A stretch of 64,000 nucleotides of DNA from G963664585 sp963664585 (GTDB lineage Bacteria > Bacillota > Clostridia > Oscillospirales > Ruminococcaceae): NCBI GenBank assembly GCA_963664585.2, contig CAXXEO010000015.1, forward strand, positions 1-64,000, in the 5' to 3' direction. Both the position numbers and the translations under genes were made by a program. A model generated the notes under the pieces. The model did no database searches and was not told the origin of the DNA. It was given only the letters and a program-made list of their open reading frames with translations. Shown here piece by piece: positions 17,667-26,369 of the stretch (position 1 is the stretch's first letter; every line of letters begins with the position of its first letter).

Positions 17667-19070
17667 TCAGGCTTCGCTTTCCCACTGGGTATGGAAGTCT
17701 CCCTCGCGGTCAATACGTTGATAGGTATGAGCACCAAAACAGTCCCGCAGTGCCTGCACAAGGTTAAGCGGCATTTTATCCGTGTGTATACTGTCATAGT
17801 AAGTGATCGTGGAGGCAAGAGCAGGCTCGGCAAGACCGGCCATCATGCCCTGCGCAACAACCTCTCTCCATGTTTTTTGCAGTTGATTTAGTTGTGGAGC
17901 AAACTCCTCGGTCAGAATAAGGTTATCGATATCCGGTTGTTGTCTGAGTGCATAGGTAATTTTCTCGAGAAGGCTTGAGCGTATGATACATCCGCCTCTC
18001 CATAGAGAAATGACATTCGGCAAATCAATCCCCCAACCGAAATCCTTGGATGCTTTTCGAATCAGCTCTATCCCCTGTGCATAACTGCAGATAATTCCGG
18101 CCAACAGTGCCTCTTCCAGGCTGTTTTGACCATTCTGTAAAACGAAGTTATGTTCTGGCGGTGTAAATAGTGCATTCCCCATCTGACGAAGATGTGTGTT
18201 CTTGGAAAGATAACGGGCAAATACTGCTTCAGAGATAGTGGGTATGTAAACGCCTCTTTCCATTCCTTCAATGAGGGTCCAACTGCCTGTTCCTTTTTGC
18301 TGCGCCACATCTAAAATATAATCAACCAACTGGCCACCTGTCAGTGGATCCTCTTTTTCTAGCACCAGCAAGGTGATATCAATCAGGTAGGAATCTAAAG
18401 CGCCCTTGGACCAGTCCTTAAAGGTTCCTGCGATCTCCTGATTGCTAAGCTTTAACCCCGTCCGCATCAAGTGATAGACATCTGCAATCAGTTGAAGAAT
18501 TGCGTATTCAATACCATTATGCACCATCTTGACATAGTGTCCCGCTCCGCCGCCGCCGACATAGCCACAGCAGGAATCACTGCCGGCATGAGCGGCAATT
18601 AACTGTAAAATGCTGCCGCAATGCTCCCAAGCCTCGCGGCTTCCGCCAGCCATCATGCTGGGGCCCTCCAGAGCGCCTTTTTCACCGCCTGAAATGCCTG
18701 TTCCCAAATAGCAAATACCCTTTTCCTGTAAGGCCTGAAGCCGCCGCAAGGTATCCGTGTATCTGGAGTTTCCCCCATCAATCAATATATCACCCGGCAC
18801 AAGATGGGGTGAAAGTTCCTCAATGACCATGTCAACCGGCGATCCCGCGGTAATCATAAGGAGTATGACTCTGGGCGTGGAAAGGCTTTCCACAAATGCA
18901 GTCATCTCTTCAAAGACCTGCCAGTTCTTGTTTTCGGGACAACTAAACGATTTGCGTTCCTTTTCGGGTTTACTGTATAGTGCAGTGTTTACCCCATGAT
19001 GGATTAAATTCTTCGCCAGACTGCTGCCCATAACGCCCAGCCCATAGAGTCCAATTTGGTATTCCGTCAT
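17667..19070 (-). CDS. gnd: 6-phosphogluconate dehydrogenase, decarboxylating
   Basis: 467 residues from the ATG at 19070 (AAGGA upstream), a normal length for the family. NADP-binding GLYGLGVMGSSLAKNL starts near residue 6, then LIDGGNSRYTDT, GTGISGGEKGALEGPSMMAGG-type substrate loop, HYVKMVHNGIEY with the catalytic lysine, and the C-terminal FGAHTYQRID. It oxidises 6-phosphogluconate to ribulose 5-phosphate in the pentose phosphate pathway. It is the first gene of the sugar-acid cluster (gnd, LarA-type epimerase, FGGY kinase), which suggests a dedicated gluconate route rather than the constitutive oxidative branch. Confidence 0.95.
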   Translation of the reverse strand: MTEYQIGLYGLGVMGSSLAKNLIHHGVNTALYSKPEKERKSFSCPENKNWQVFEEMTAFVESLSTPRVILLMITAGSPVDMVIEELSPHLVPGDILIDGGNSRYTDTLRRLQALQEKGICYLGTGISGGEKGALEGPSMMAGGSREAWEHCGSILQLIAAHAGSDSCCGYVGGGGAGHYVKMVHNGIEYAILQLIADVYHLMRTGLKLSNQEIAGTFKDWSKGALDSYLIDITLLVLEKEDPLTGGQLVDYILDVAQQKGTGSWTLIEGMERGVYIPTISEAVFARYLSKNTHLRQMGNALFTPPEHNFVLQNGQNSLEEALLAGIICSYAQGIELIRKASKDFGWGIDLPNVISLWRGGCIIRSSLLEKITYALRQQPDIDNLILTEEFAPQLNQLQKTWREVVAQGMMAGLAEPALASTITYYDSIHTDKMPLNLVQALRDCFGAHTYQRIDREGDFHTQWESEA

Positions 19071-19149
19071 CAGTGTACCCGTCCTTTTTACAGTATTGAT
19101 TTGAAATTCTGCATTGCACAGTTGTCTGTTCCCTTTTGATGGTAAGTCA

Positions 19150-19175
19150 TAACCGTCCGGCAATGGCGGACGGAA
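19150..19175 (-). terminator. Terminator-like hairpin after guaB
   Basis: CCGTCCG (19153-19159) and CGGACGG (19167-19173) form a perfect GC-rich stem with a 7-nt loop, 12 bp beyond the guaB stop. The tail is only moderately T-rich on the minus strand. It separates guaB from gnd. Confidence 0.55.
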
Positions 19176-19184
19176 GTAAATGAA

Positions 19185-20696
19185 TCACTTACCATAACTC
19201 ATACTATTATTATCTTTGAGAACGACATCATGTGAACTTCCCTCAACGATGCTTGTCGCTGATACAAGCGTAATTTTTGCATTTTTTTGCAGCTCCGGAA
19301 TCGTTAAAACGCCACAGTTGCACATGGTTGAACGAACTTTGCTTAATGAAAGCAATACATTGTCTTTGAGTTTCCCAGCGTAGGGAACATAGGAATCAAC
19401 ACCTTCTTCAAAAGACAGCTTGTCATCTCCGCCCATGTCATAGCGCTGCCAGTTTCTCGCACGATTAGATCCTTCTCCCCAGTATTCTTTCATATAATTA
19501 CCGTTGATATTGATCTTGTTTGTTGGGCTTTCATCAAAACGAGAGAAATATCTGCCAAGCATGACGAAATCAGCACCCATTGCCAGTGCAAGAGTGATGT
19601 GATAATCGTGAACAATGCCTCCGTCAGAACATACGGGGATGTAAATACCAGTTTCTTCGAAATATTCGTCACGAGCCTTTGTAACTTCAATCAAAGCGGT
19701 TGCCTGTCCCCGCCCAATTCCTTTCTGCTCACGGGTAATACAGATAGATCCGCCGCCAATGCCAACCTTAATAAAGTCAGCGCCCGCTTTGGCCAGAAAT
19801 AAAAAGCCCTCGCGGTCAACCACATTTCCCGCACCGACTTTCACAGAATCACCGTATTTTTTACGAATATACTCGATCGTTATTTTCTGCCATTCCGAAA
19901 ACCCTTCGGACGAATCAATGCACAGCACATCCGCTCCTGCGTTCACTAAAGCAGGAACTCGTTTGGCATAATCCCTTGTATTAATACCGGCACCGACAAC
20001 ATATCTTTTGGAACTGTCGAGAAGCTCGTTTTCGTTCTTTTTATGAGAGGCGTAATCTTTGCGAAATACCATGGATTTAAGATTTTGCTGATTGTCGATC
20101 AATGGCAAAACATTCAGTTTGTTCTCCCAGATCATATCATTCGCTTCTTTGAGTGTCGTTTTTTCGTCAGCACAAACCAGATTTTCAAAATTAGTCATAA
20201 ATTCATATACTTTCAGATCGGCTGGCATTCTGCTGACACGATAATCTCTGCTTGTTACAAGGCCCACTAATTTTCCGGTCGCCGTACCATCCGACGTTAC
20301 CGCAACGGTAGAATGTCCTGTTTTTTCTTTTAACATTAAAACATCAGCCAAGGTACTTTCAGGTGTGATATTTGAGTCACTCACCACAAACCCTGCTTTA
20401 TAGCTTTTGACACGAGCAATCATCTGCACTTCGCTTTCGATCGTCTGCGAGCAGTAGAGAAAAGCGATTCCGCCCTCTTTTGCCAAAGCAATTGCCATTT
20501 TGTCGTCAGAGACAGATTGCATTATAGCGGATACAAGCGGAATATTCATCTGAATGTCTGCATTTTCGCCTTTTTTGTATTTCACAACAGGTGTTTTCAG
20601 GCTTACGTTTGTCGGAGTGCATTCTGCCGACGTATACCCGGGCACAAGTAAATATTCTCCAAACGTATGTGATGGTTCCTTAAAATAAAAAGCCAT
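19185..20696 (-). CDS. guaB: IMP dehydrogenase
   Basis: 503 residues from the ATG at 20696 (GGAG 9 nt upstream); a GTG three codons earlier is possible. N-terminal PLVSAIMQSVSD, a pair of CBS-type segments near 100-220, then GAGINTRDY, the IMP-site GIGGGSICITREQKGIG with the catalytic cysteine, SDGGIVHDYHITLALAMGADFVMLG, and the active-site flap region RARNWQRY. It converts IMP to XMP, the committed step to GTP. The protein belongs to the roughly 500-residue form seen in many Clostridia. The promoter overlaps a 9-bp inverted repeat (20729-20766), so it is likely repressed by a dimeric regulator. Confidence 0.94.
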   Translation of the reverse strand: MAFYFKEPSHTFGEYLLVPGYTSAECTPTNVSLKTPVVKYKKGENADIQMNIPLVSAIMQSVSDDKMAIALAKEGGIAFLYCSQTIESEVQMIARVKSYKAGFVVSDSNITPESTLADVLMLKEKTGHSTVAVTSDGTATGKLVGLVTSRDYRVSRMPADLKVYEFMTNFENLVCADEKTTLKEANDMIWENKLNVLPLIDNQQNLKSMVFRKDYASHKKNENELLDSSKRYVVGAGINTRDYAKRVPALVNAGADVLCIDSSEGFSEWQKITIEYIRKKYGDSVKVGAGNVVDREGFLFLAKAGADFIKVGIGGGSICITREQKGIGRGQATALIEVTKARDEYFEETGIYIPVCSDGGIVHDYHITLALAMGADFVMLGRYFSRFDESPTNKININGNYMKEYWGEGSNRARNWQRYDMGGDDKLSFEEGVDSYVPYAGKLKDNVLLSLSKVRSTMCNCGVLTIPELQKNAKITLVSATSIVEGSSHDVVLKDNNSMSYGK

Positions 20697-20728
20697 ATTC
20701 GTCACTCCTCAATCAAGTTTTTCCGATT

Positions 20729-20766
20729 ATAATATCATACCAGATATACTAAAGCAAGTATATCTG
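20729..20766 (-). promoter_or_regulatory. guaB promoter within an inverted repeat
   Basis: On the minus strand TTGCTT (20757-20752), 17-nt spacer, TATTAT (20734-20729). The -35 box lies in the 8-nt loop of a perfect 9-bp inverted repeat CAGATATAC / GTATATCTG (20741-20766). The placement is that of an operator blocking polymerase. Confidence 0.65.
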
Positions 20767-20817
20767 TGTTTTTAAATGCACTCTATTGCAATTATCTAAA
20801 AAACGAGACTTCTATCT

Positions 20818-20920
20818 TTCTGCCCCGCCTGCAACTGGACAGAAGGAGTTGAAATTTATATCATATGTATTTTCCCCGTCCGAGGTGGGGAAATGATAAA
20901 TTTAACGCATTTTCTATTTT
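20818..20920. other. GC-rich repeat remnant in the guaB upstream region
   Basis: TCTGCCCCGCCTG followed a few bases later by GACAGAA also occurs at 36440-36463, and TTTTCCCC...GGGGAAA makes a second short hairpin at 20872-20898. These look like degraded members of another hairpin repeat family. No gene is seen in 20697-20955 apart from the guaB promoter. Confidence 0.35.
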
Positions 20921-20955
20921 GTTAAGGTGGATTTGCAAAAAACAGTTTGGTTCAA

Positions 20956-21750
20956 TCAAACATGTAAATCTCTTTTCGGGTAAAAGAAATATGCAAAAAC
21001 AAAAAAAGCAGCAATAAGCATAAGCGACAGTATGACAATAAAAATATTAAGACCATATCCATCAACAAGATTTTTATAGCTGAAATATTTAAAGGGCGAA
21101 AGCAGGTTTAGAACGTTCAGCCGGTCCGTCAGGTCAGTTATTTTTGCTATTACAAAGGCAATAAACAGTATCCCCGTAGAAAAAGAGCCCGCGGATTTCG
21201 GATTTTTCATAAAAGCAGCCAGCGCTGCTCCAAGCGACATAAAAATAAGCTGAATGATGAACATGCTCACCATAAACAAAGTAATTTCAACTGAAATATC
21301 GTTTTCCTTATTATAAGCGGCGACCATAACGATTGAAGAGACAAGCGTGACAATATTGAGGATCACTATATTCACAAAAGCAGCAAGAAATTTGGAAGTA
21401 ATAATGGCATTTCTTGAAACAGGCTTTATCATTAAGAATTCTGTGGTCTTGTCGTATTCCTCTTTGGCGATGATGCCCGCGCCAAGCAGTGCAGCATGAA
21501 TTGCAGCCGCAAGTTCAATGTAGAGGAACAACATTGCAAAATAGCCAGACATAGTGGTTATATCGAACGAACCCATTCCTATCAGCGCTTTCACTGAATA
21601 TGGTATATCATTAAAAAGTGCGTAGGACTGCCCACCTGAAGAATAGGCGGTATACTTGCCCATGCCGCTCAAAACCAGCAAGAACATAGAGGTGCTCCAT
21701 ATGAAAAGGGATTTCCTGTTTGCTTTTATTTCCCTTAAAAAAATATTCAA
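20956..21750 (-). CDS. ABC-2 type transporter permease
   Basis: 264 residues from a TTG at 21750 with AAAGGAGG 6 nt upstream; no ATG at this point fits. Six hydrophobic segments are visible, starting with SLFIWSTSMFLLVLSGMG, and the segment EYDKTTEFLMIKPVSRNAI is the cytoplasmic coupling region shared by this family. It is homologous to the neighbouring permease at 21993-22793, which has ERTADFLLVKPVSRGAI in the same place. Together with the ATPase they would form a heterodimeric exporter of unknown substrate. A MITE-B copy now lies between the two permease genes. Confidence 0.9.
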   Translation of the reverse strand: MNIFLREIKANRKSLFIWSTSMFLLVLSGMGKYTAYSSGGQSYALFNDIPYSVKALIGMGSFDITTMSGYFAMLFLYIELAAAIHAALLGAGIIAKEEYDKTTEFLMIKPVSRNAIITSKFLAAFVNIVILNIVTLVSSIVMVAAYNKENDISVEITLFMVSMFIIQLIFMSLGAALAAFMKNPKSAGSFSTGILFIAFVIAKITDLTDRLNVLNLLSPFKYFSYKNLVDGYGLNIFIVILSLMLIAAFFVFAYFFYPKRDLHV

Positions 21751-21876
21751 AATCAGACCTCCTTTAATTATATCCCATACCAAACTGCGATTAAACGATA
21801 ATTCCAATGATGATTTCTCCGCTAACAGCGGCAAGGTCACAAACGAAAATTCAGTGTCATTTAAACTAAATTAAAT

Positions 21877-21982
21877 GCCTTGTAAAATCTAAATCCTTAT
21901 GGCAATGGGTTAAATGTCTTTATATATTCCCCCGCCTTCGGCGGGGCAATATATAAGTTTAAGATGTTACATTGTACTAGTA
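21877..21982 (-). repeat. MITE-B copy (reverse orientation)
   Basis: Reads GCCTTGTAAAATCTAAATCC, then GGCAATGGGTTAAATG, the core CCCCCGCCTTCGGCGGGG, and AAGATGTTACATTGTACTAG. It shows the intact right end ATTGTACTAGTA that is split by MITE-A at 39916. It sits inside an operon between two permease genes. Confidence 0.85.
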
Positions 21983-21992
21983 TGGCAGCCTC

Positions 21993-22793
21993 TCAGTTCA
22001 CACTATGAATATCCTTCTTGATATAAATAATATAACTTGCGAAAATGGCCAAAACAATAATAAGCGCTCCAGCAATCAGATATGGGGCTTCATAACGTGC
22101 GTTATTAAGGATATAGGGTAAACTAAAGTACTTAAACGGCGAGATAAAACGAGCCAGATCGCTTTCTCCCGTTGCAATGATCGCGCCGAGAATATAGAAC
22201 CCAAAGACAACGCCAAGCGAAACCGGAAGCACAGATTTAAGCTTTGGAAGGATAACCGAGATCATAAACCCTATTGCAAGAAAAATCAATTGGATAAACA
22301 GCAGAGTAAGGCTGATCATCAAGAACAGCTTGTTGTTGTAATCCGATGTTTTCACAATATTGGCGGTGATGGAAGCTCCAGCATAATAAAGCACATTAGT
22401 AGCTAAAAGCATGGTAAGGGCAGCCAGAAGCTTTGCACTGACAATGGCACCACGTGAGACGGGCTTGACAAGAAGAAAATCCGCAGTTCGCTCACGCGTC
22501 TCCTTCGAAAGGATGGATACGCCGTAATTCATCGCCTGAATCGCCCCGCAGAGCGTGATAAATGAATATATCATCGAATAAAAGCCAAGAATTGTGGTAA
22601 TGTTGTCAAGTGAAATACCCAGCATAGCCCGGATAGATGGCGGGTATCCACCCAGCAGCCTTTTGAAATCTTCAGCATCTTTCACAATGCTTGTATAGAC
22701 GGAAAAATAAATTACAGCGAGCGCTATGATGGCGCATGTCCATAGAATCGTCGACTTCCGCAGTGATTTAAGCTCATGTAAATACATATTCAT
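21993..22793 (-). CDS. ABC-2 type transporter permease
   Basis: 266 residues with six predicted helices, from STILWTCAIIALAVIYF to a last helix just before the charged end IKKDIHSVN. It shares the family coupling segment ERTADFLLVKPVSRGAIVSAKLL with the permease encoded next. It starts 5 nt after the ATPase gene ends, so the two are co-transcribed. Likely one half of an ABC exporter; substrate unknown, peptides or drugs being usual for this type. Confidence 0.9.
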   Translation of the reverse strand: MNMYLHELKSLRKSTILWTCAIIALAVIYFSVYTSIVKDAEDFKRLLGGYPPSIRAMLGISLDNITTILGFYSMIYSFITLCGAIQAMNYGVSILSKETRERTADFLLVKPVSRGAIVSAKLLAALTMLLATNVLYYAGASITANIVKTSDYNNKLFLMISLTLLFIQLIFLAIGFMISVILPKLKSVLPVSLGVVFGFYILGAIIATGESDLARFISPFKYFSLPYILNNARYEAPYLIAGALIIVLAIFASYIIYIKKDIHSVN

Positions 22794-22798
22794 GCCGC

Positions 22799-23680
22799 TT
22801 AATCCCCCTTGGCATAATAATGCATGAAGATTTCCTCAAGATCCGGCTCATCAATTGATATGTTGGTCAATTCTATATCTGCGATTTTTTTCATTATCGA
22901 GTTAATATTTCCTTTAAATATGAAATCAGCTGTGTTTCCTTTTAGCTCCAGTTTGCTCACACCGCTGATACTCAAATATTCCCTGGGGATGGCAGCTTTT
23001 GCTTCAAAACTGATTTTTTTGTAGTTGTTTTCCTGTAGAGTGCTCATCTTTTCAAGCTCAATGATTTTGCCTTCTTTAATGAATGCTACCCTGCTGCACA
23101 TTTTCTGGACCTCACTGAGAATATGCGAGGAAAAAAACACAGCCGCGCCCTTATGATTCTCTTCTGCGATCAGTTCGAAAAATTTCTGCTGCATCAGTGG
23201 ATCAAGTCCACTGGTGGGCTCATCAAGTATGATTAATTTTGGCTCGTGCAAAAGTCCCTGGACGATTCCAACCTTCTTTTTGTTACCGAAAGAAAGGTCA
23301 TCTATTTTCTTTTTTAGGTCAAGATCCATCATTTTTGCGAGCTCGTTCATCCGCTTTGTGCAGTTCTTTTTATAGAAGCTGGCGGAATACTCCAGCAAAT
23401 CAATTACCCTCATATTGTCATAATAAAACACTTCACTTGGCAGATAGCCCACTTCGCTTCGCACCTCAGGAAACTCACTGCAGCTTTTGCCAAAAATTGC
23501 AGCGCTGCCGCTCGAAGGGTAGATCAACCCAAGCAGAGTGCGGATAGTTGTCGACTTACCGGCACCATTCGGACCAATAAAGCCAAATATCTCGCCCTGC
23601 TCAACAGTAAGACTCACATCAATGATGCCTCTCGCCTTGCCATAATTTTTTGTGAGATTTTTGATTTCAATGACATCCAT
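22799..23680 (-). CDS. ABC transporter ATP-binding protein with unusual signature
   Basis: 293 residues. Walker A GPNGAGKS lies near residue 38, Walker B is LIILDEPTSGLDP and the switch histidine is in FFSSHILSEV. The signature reads LSFGNKKKVGI rather than LSGGQ, a variant known in the YxlF/BcrA-like group. A C-terminal extension of about 70 residues ends in EPDLEEIFMHYYAKGD, the usual DLEEIF tail of exporter ATPases. First gene of a three-gene exporter operon with two ABC-2 permeases. Confidence 0.92.
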   Translation of the reverse strand: MDVIEIKNLTKNYGKARGIIDVSLTVEQGEIFGFIGPNGAGKSTTIRTLLGLIYPSSGSAAIFGKSCSEFPEVRSEVGYLPSEVFYYDNMRVIDLLEYSASFYKKNCTKRMNELAKMMDLDLKKKIDDLSFGNKKKVGIVQGLLHEPKLIILDEPTSGLDPLMQQKFFELIAEENHKGAAVFFSSHILSEVQKMCSRVAFIKEGKIIELEKMSTLQENNYKKISFEAKAAIPREYLSISGVSKLELKGNTADFIFKGNINSIMKKIADIELTNISIDEPDLEEIFMHYYAKGD

Positions 23681-23810
23681 TGATACTGCCTCCTAAAACC
23701 TGCTTAAAATCTCAATGATTTAAAATTTATCTTTAACTTTTATTATGTCAGTTTAGTCATCGTCTAATCGGATACAAAACTCATCTGCAAGCTTAATTAT
23801 AAAAATAGTA

Positions 23811-23834
23811 GGGCAGCCCCTTTCGGAGCTGCCC
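23811..23834 (-). terminator. Terminator for the lipoprotein gene
   Basis: GGGCAGC and GCTGCCC with inner CC/GG pairs. On the minus strand the stem is followed by TACTATTTTTAT. It lies beyond the lipoprotein gene and MITE-A copy 6, and upstream of the exporter operon. Confidence 0.7.
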
Positions 23835-23846
23835 GTGAAAGCAATG

Positions 23847-23952
23847 TATAGCCAATTAACTTGAAAATTGGCTATAGATAAAACGTCATTTTCTTCCCCC
23901 GCCTTCGGCGGGGGAAGAAATCACAAGCTTGTTTTCAAATGAATCAACTATA
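23847..23952 (+). repeat. MITE-A copy 6 (forward orientation)
   Basis: 106 bp. The left arm is self-complementary over 11 bp (TATAGCCAATT / AATTGGCTATA), extending the 8-bp hairpin seen in most copies. The central stem is perfect with TTC loop. It lies 35 bp beyond the lipoprotein stop. Confidence 0.95.
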
Positions 23953-23987
23953 GTTGGCAAACCATTATGTTGATCCAGATTGTCTTC

Positions 23988-24518
23988 TTAGGTTGTTTGA
24001 AGAGGATTGTTTTTTAGAATATCCTCCACTTCTTCGTATCCTGTCAAAAATGCATAGTTGTAACGCGCTGGAAGCGCAAAAACATATTCGGAATTATGAC
24101 CCAGCTCACTAGGTCCTATTGGTGCTGCGCCAATATGGAATTTTTCTTGTTGTAATAAGTTCCATTGAGCAAGCGAAAATATCATGATAGGAATATCCTG
24201 TCGTGGGTTTTGAGAAGTCCATTGAGGATGTCTAATGTAAATGAGAGGCCCTGTCTGGGTAGTCTTGCCATTTTGTGAACCTTCCAGATCGACTCCCTCC
24301 CATTTGTCAGTGATTATCGAATAGCCTTTCCAACTTGGCGGCAAGGAAAAGCTAAAGCTATATTGGGTGCTTTTGTAGACGACCAAGTCGGTCTTCTCAT
24401 CTGTTTTACTAGTTTGTATTGGCACTTCTTTTACTTCTTCTTTCTTCGTCACATTGATGCAACCAGTCAAAGAAGAACAAAGGATTAAGACTAGTGCGAA
24501 TAGTACTATCTTTTTCAT
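23988..24518 (-). CDS. Small lipoprotein of unknown function
   Basis: 176 residues with a typical type II signal: MKKIVLFALVLILCSSLTGC, lipid-modified at Cys20. GGAGG lies 8 nt before the start. After a charged linker (residues 25-45) the mature part YSFSFSLPPSWKGYSII resembles the small globular domain of lipoproteins annotated only as hypothetical in Firmicutes, with PLIYIRHP and IFSLAQWN as hydrophobic strands. It is anchored to the outer face of the membrane. It stands alone, with its own terminator. Confidence 0.8.
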   Translation of the reverse strand: MKKIVLFALVLILCSSLTGCINVTKKEEVKEVPIQTSKTDEKTDLVVYKSTQYSFSFSLPPSWKGYSIITDKWEGVDLEGSQNGKTTQTGPLIYIRHPQWTSQNPRQDIPIMIFSLAQWNLLQQEKFHIGAAPIGPSELGHNSEYVFALPARYNYAFLTGYEEVEDILKNNPLQTT

Positions 24519-24806
24519 GTTTTAACCTCCTGCAGAATACAAAAACCAACCTTATTTAGTCAGTCAGCAAATACGTTATTTGAGGAGAAACATTCAAATG
24601 CGACTTTGCTCTCACCGATCCCTGTTTAGCTATATTTACAATCATAGTATATCACGATTATTGTTAAAAAATTTTCCTTATTCATCCAATACCTCTCCAA
24701 TCTCAGCCCCGGTCTAAACTAGAACCGACATGATTGGAGTATCCCGAGTATTGCAAATGAGTAAAGAGATGATAAATTACGAACTGTGCCCTAAACCACA
24801 AACTGA

Positions 24807-25979
24807 TTAATGATGAAACAATCTGACTCTGGTGAATGCCATCGCAATGTTATATTTGTCACAGGTTCCAATCACATGATCATCGCGAATTGACCCGCCT
24901 GTTTGTGCGATGAATTCGACACCGCTTCTATGCGCACGTTCAATATTATCACCGAAAGGGAAGAAAGCGTCGGACCCCAATGATACTCCCATAAATGTAT
25001 CCAACCATCTTCTTTTTTCTTCATAGGTAAATGGGTCGGGTCTTTTTGTAAAAATTTCTTCCCAACAGCCATCCGAAAGAATTTGTGCGCTATCAACGGA
25101 GAGGTAACCATCAATCGCATTGTCCCGTTCTGGACGTTGGATGCTTTCTTTAAAAGGGAGGTTTAGCACCTTGGGATTTTGGCGCAAATACCATTGATCC
25201 GATTTATCCCCTGCCAGGCGAGTGCAATGAATTCTTGATTGCTGTCCGGCTCCAATCCCTATTGCCTGACTGTCTTTTACATAACATACAGAATTTGATT
25301 GTGTATATTTCAGGGTGAGTAATGCGATGATGAGATCAGTTTTAGCGTCACTGGGAATCTCTTTGTTCAGGGTTGGAATTTCTTGCAGTAATTCTTCTGA
25401 AATCTTCACCTCATTTGTTCCCTGTTCAAATGTAATTCCAAAAACGTCCTTTTGTTCAACCAAATTCGGTTTGTAATTTTCGTCGATCTGGATAATCGTG
25501 TAAAGCCCCTTGCGCTTCTTTTTTAAAATGTCGAGTGCTTTTTCTTCATACTCGGGAGCGACAATGCCATCCGAAACTTCCCTGGCAATGAGCGTTGCCG
25601 TGGACACGTCGCAAATATCGGATAAAGCGATAAAGTCTCCATATGAAGACATCCTGTCCGCACCTCTAGCTCTTGCGTAAGCCGATGCCTGCGCGGATAG
25701 CTCCAAATCATCCACGAAATATATTTTTCTTAGCGTTTTACTCAAAGGCTTACCTATCGCTGCCCCCGCTGGGCTGACATGCTTAAAAGACGCAGCCGCA
25801 GTAAAACCCGTTGCCTGTTTTAGTTCCTTTACCAATTGCCAACCGTTAAAGGCATCTAAAAGATTGATATAGCCTGGATTTCCATTCAGAATCTTTATCG
25901 GCACCTCGCCGGTTTTCATAAATATTCTCGCTGGCTTTTGATTGGGATTGCATCCATATTTTAGTTCCATTTCAGTCAT
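24807..25979 (-). CDS. purH: AICAR formyltransferase (stand-alone PurH transformylase)
   Basis: 390 residues, starting after AGGAG. It contains only the formyltransferase half of PurH: SFKHVSPAGAA with the catalytic lysine-histidine pair, SNSVCYVKDSQAIGIGAGQQ, RIHCTRLAG, SDAFFPFGDNIERA and GSIRDDHVIGTCDKYNIAMAF. The IMP cyclohydrolase domain is absent, as in several Clostridia where it is encoded elsewhere. It adds a formyl group from 10-formyl-THF to AICAR in purine synthesis. A ZTP riboswitch with terminator directly upstream, behind a good promoter, shows control by the AICAR-derived alarmone ZTP. One odd residue: FTRVRLFHH where glycine is usual in place of the first arginine. Confidence 0.93.
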   Translation of the reverse strand: MTEMELKYGCNPNQKPARIFMKTGEVPIKILNGNPGYINLLDAFNGWQLVKELKQATGFTAAASFKHVSPAGAAIGKPLSKTLRKIYFVDDLELSAQASAYARARGADRMSSYGDFIALSDICDVSTATLIAREVSDGIVAPEYEEKALDILKKKRKGLYTIIQIDENYKPNLVEQKDVFGITFEQGTNEVKISEELLQEIPTLNKEIPSDAKTDLIIALLTLKYTQSNSVCYVKDSQAIGIGAGQQSRIHCTRLAGDKSDQWYLRQNPKVLNLPFKESIQRPERDNAIDGYLSVDSAQILSDGCWEEIFTKRPDPFTYEEKRRWLDTFMGVSLGSDAFFPFGDNIERAHRSGVEFIAQTGGSIRDDHVIGTCDKYNIAMAFTRVRLFHH

Positions 25980-26010
25980 GCAGGTAAACTCCTATTCTAA
26001 TTTATTCAAT

Positions 26011-26102
26011 AAAAAAGCCAACTATCCGGGTTGTTTGCCCAGACGGTCGGCTTTTATGTCATACTCCCTTGTGGTTATCCACATCCGTCAGTAATATGAC
26101 TC
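26011..26102 (-). ncRNA. ZTP (pfl) riboswitch upstream of purH
   Basis: Read on the minus strand: GUCAUAUUACUGACGG, the GUGG/CCAC hairpin, AAGGGAGUAUGAC closing the first stem, then GCCGACCGUCUGGGC, the hallmark of the second pfl subdomain. The same GCCGACCG strand pairs with CGGAUAGUUGGC to form a terminator stem ended by UUUUUU at 26016-26011, 32 nt before the purH start. Binding of ZTP or ZMP would hold the aptamer and prevent termination, turning purH on when 10-formyl-THF is short. The match is from memory of the family consensus. Confidence 0.9.
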
Positions 26103-26110
26103 TTTATTTT

Positions 26111-26139
26111 AGTTTAAACTCAAAATGACTGATTGTCAA
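26111..26139 (-). promoter_or_regulatory. purH promoter
   Basis: On the minus strand TTGACA (26139-26134), 17-nt spacer, TAAACT (26116-26111). Transcription would start near 26104, just before the first stem of the riboswitch. Confidence 0.75.
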
Positions 26140-26220
26140 TGTTAAGCTATACGAAAAGTCACTGCCCTTATCCAAGTTCCATTTAACACGAATCCCAATT
26201 TCAACAGCAATGATCCACCT

Positions 26221-26256
26221 CTGTTTCCCCCGCCTCCGGTGGCGAAACAGAGGGAA
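26221..26256. other. GC-rich hairpin repeat remnant
   Basis: CTCTGTTTCCCCCGCC and GGTGGCGAAACAGAG pair imperfectly around a TCC loop. It resembles the core of the MITE hairpins with different arms. A similar block is at 31591-31636. The rest of 26140-26369 holds nothing recognised. Confidence 0.4.
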
Positions 26257-26369
26257 TAATTAAGTGTGATTTAGAGAAGATTCAGTATGAACGATGTAGG
26301 AAATAGGGTGATGATAAAAGGGATGTACTTATCGATCTTCACAGCCTTGTTAATGGATTTTTGTTATTT

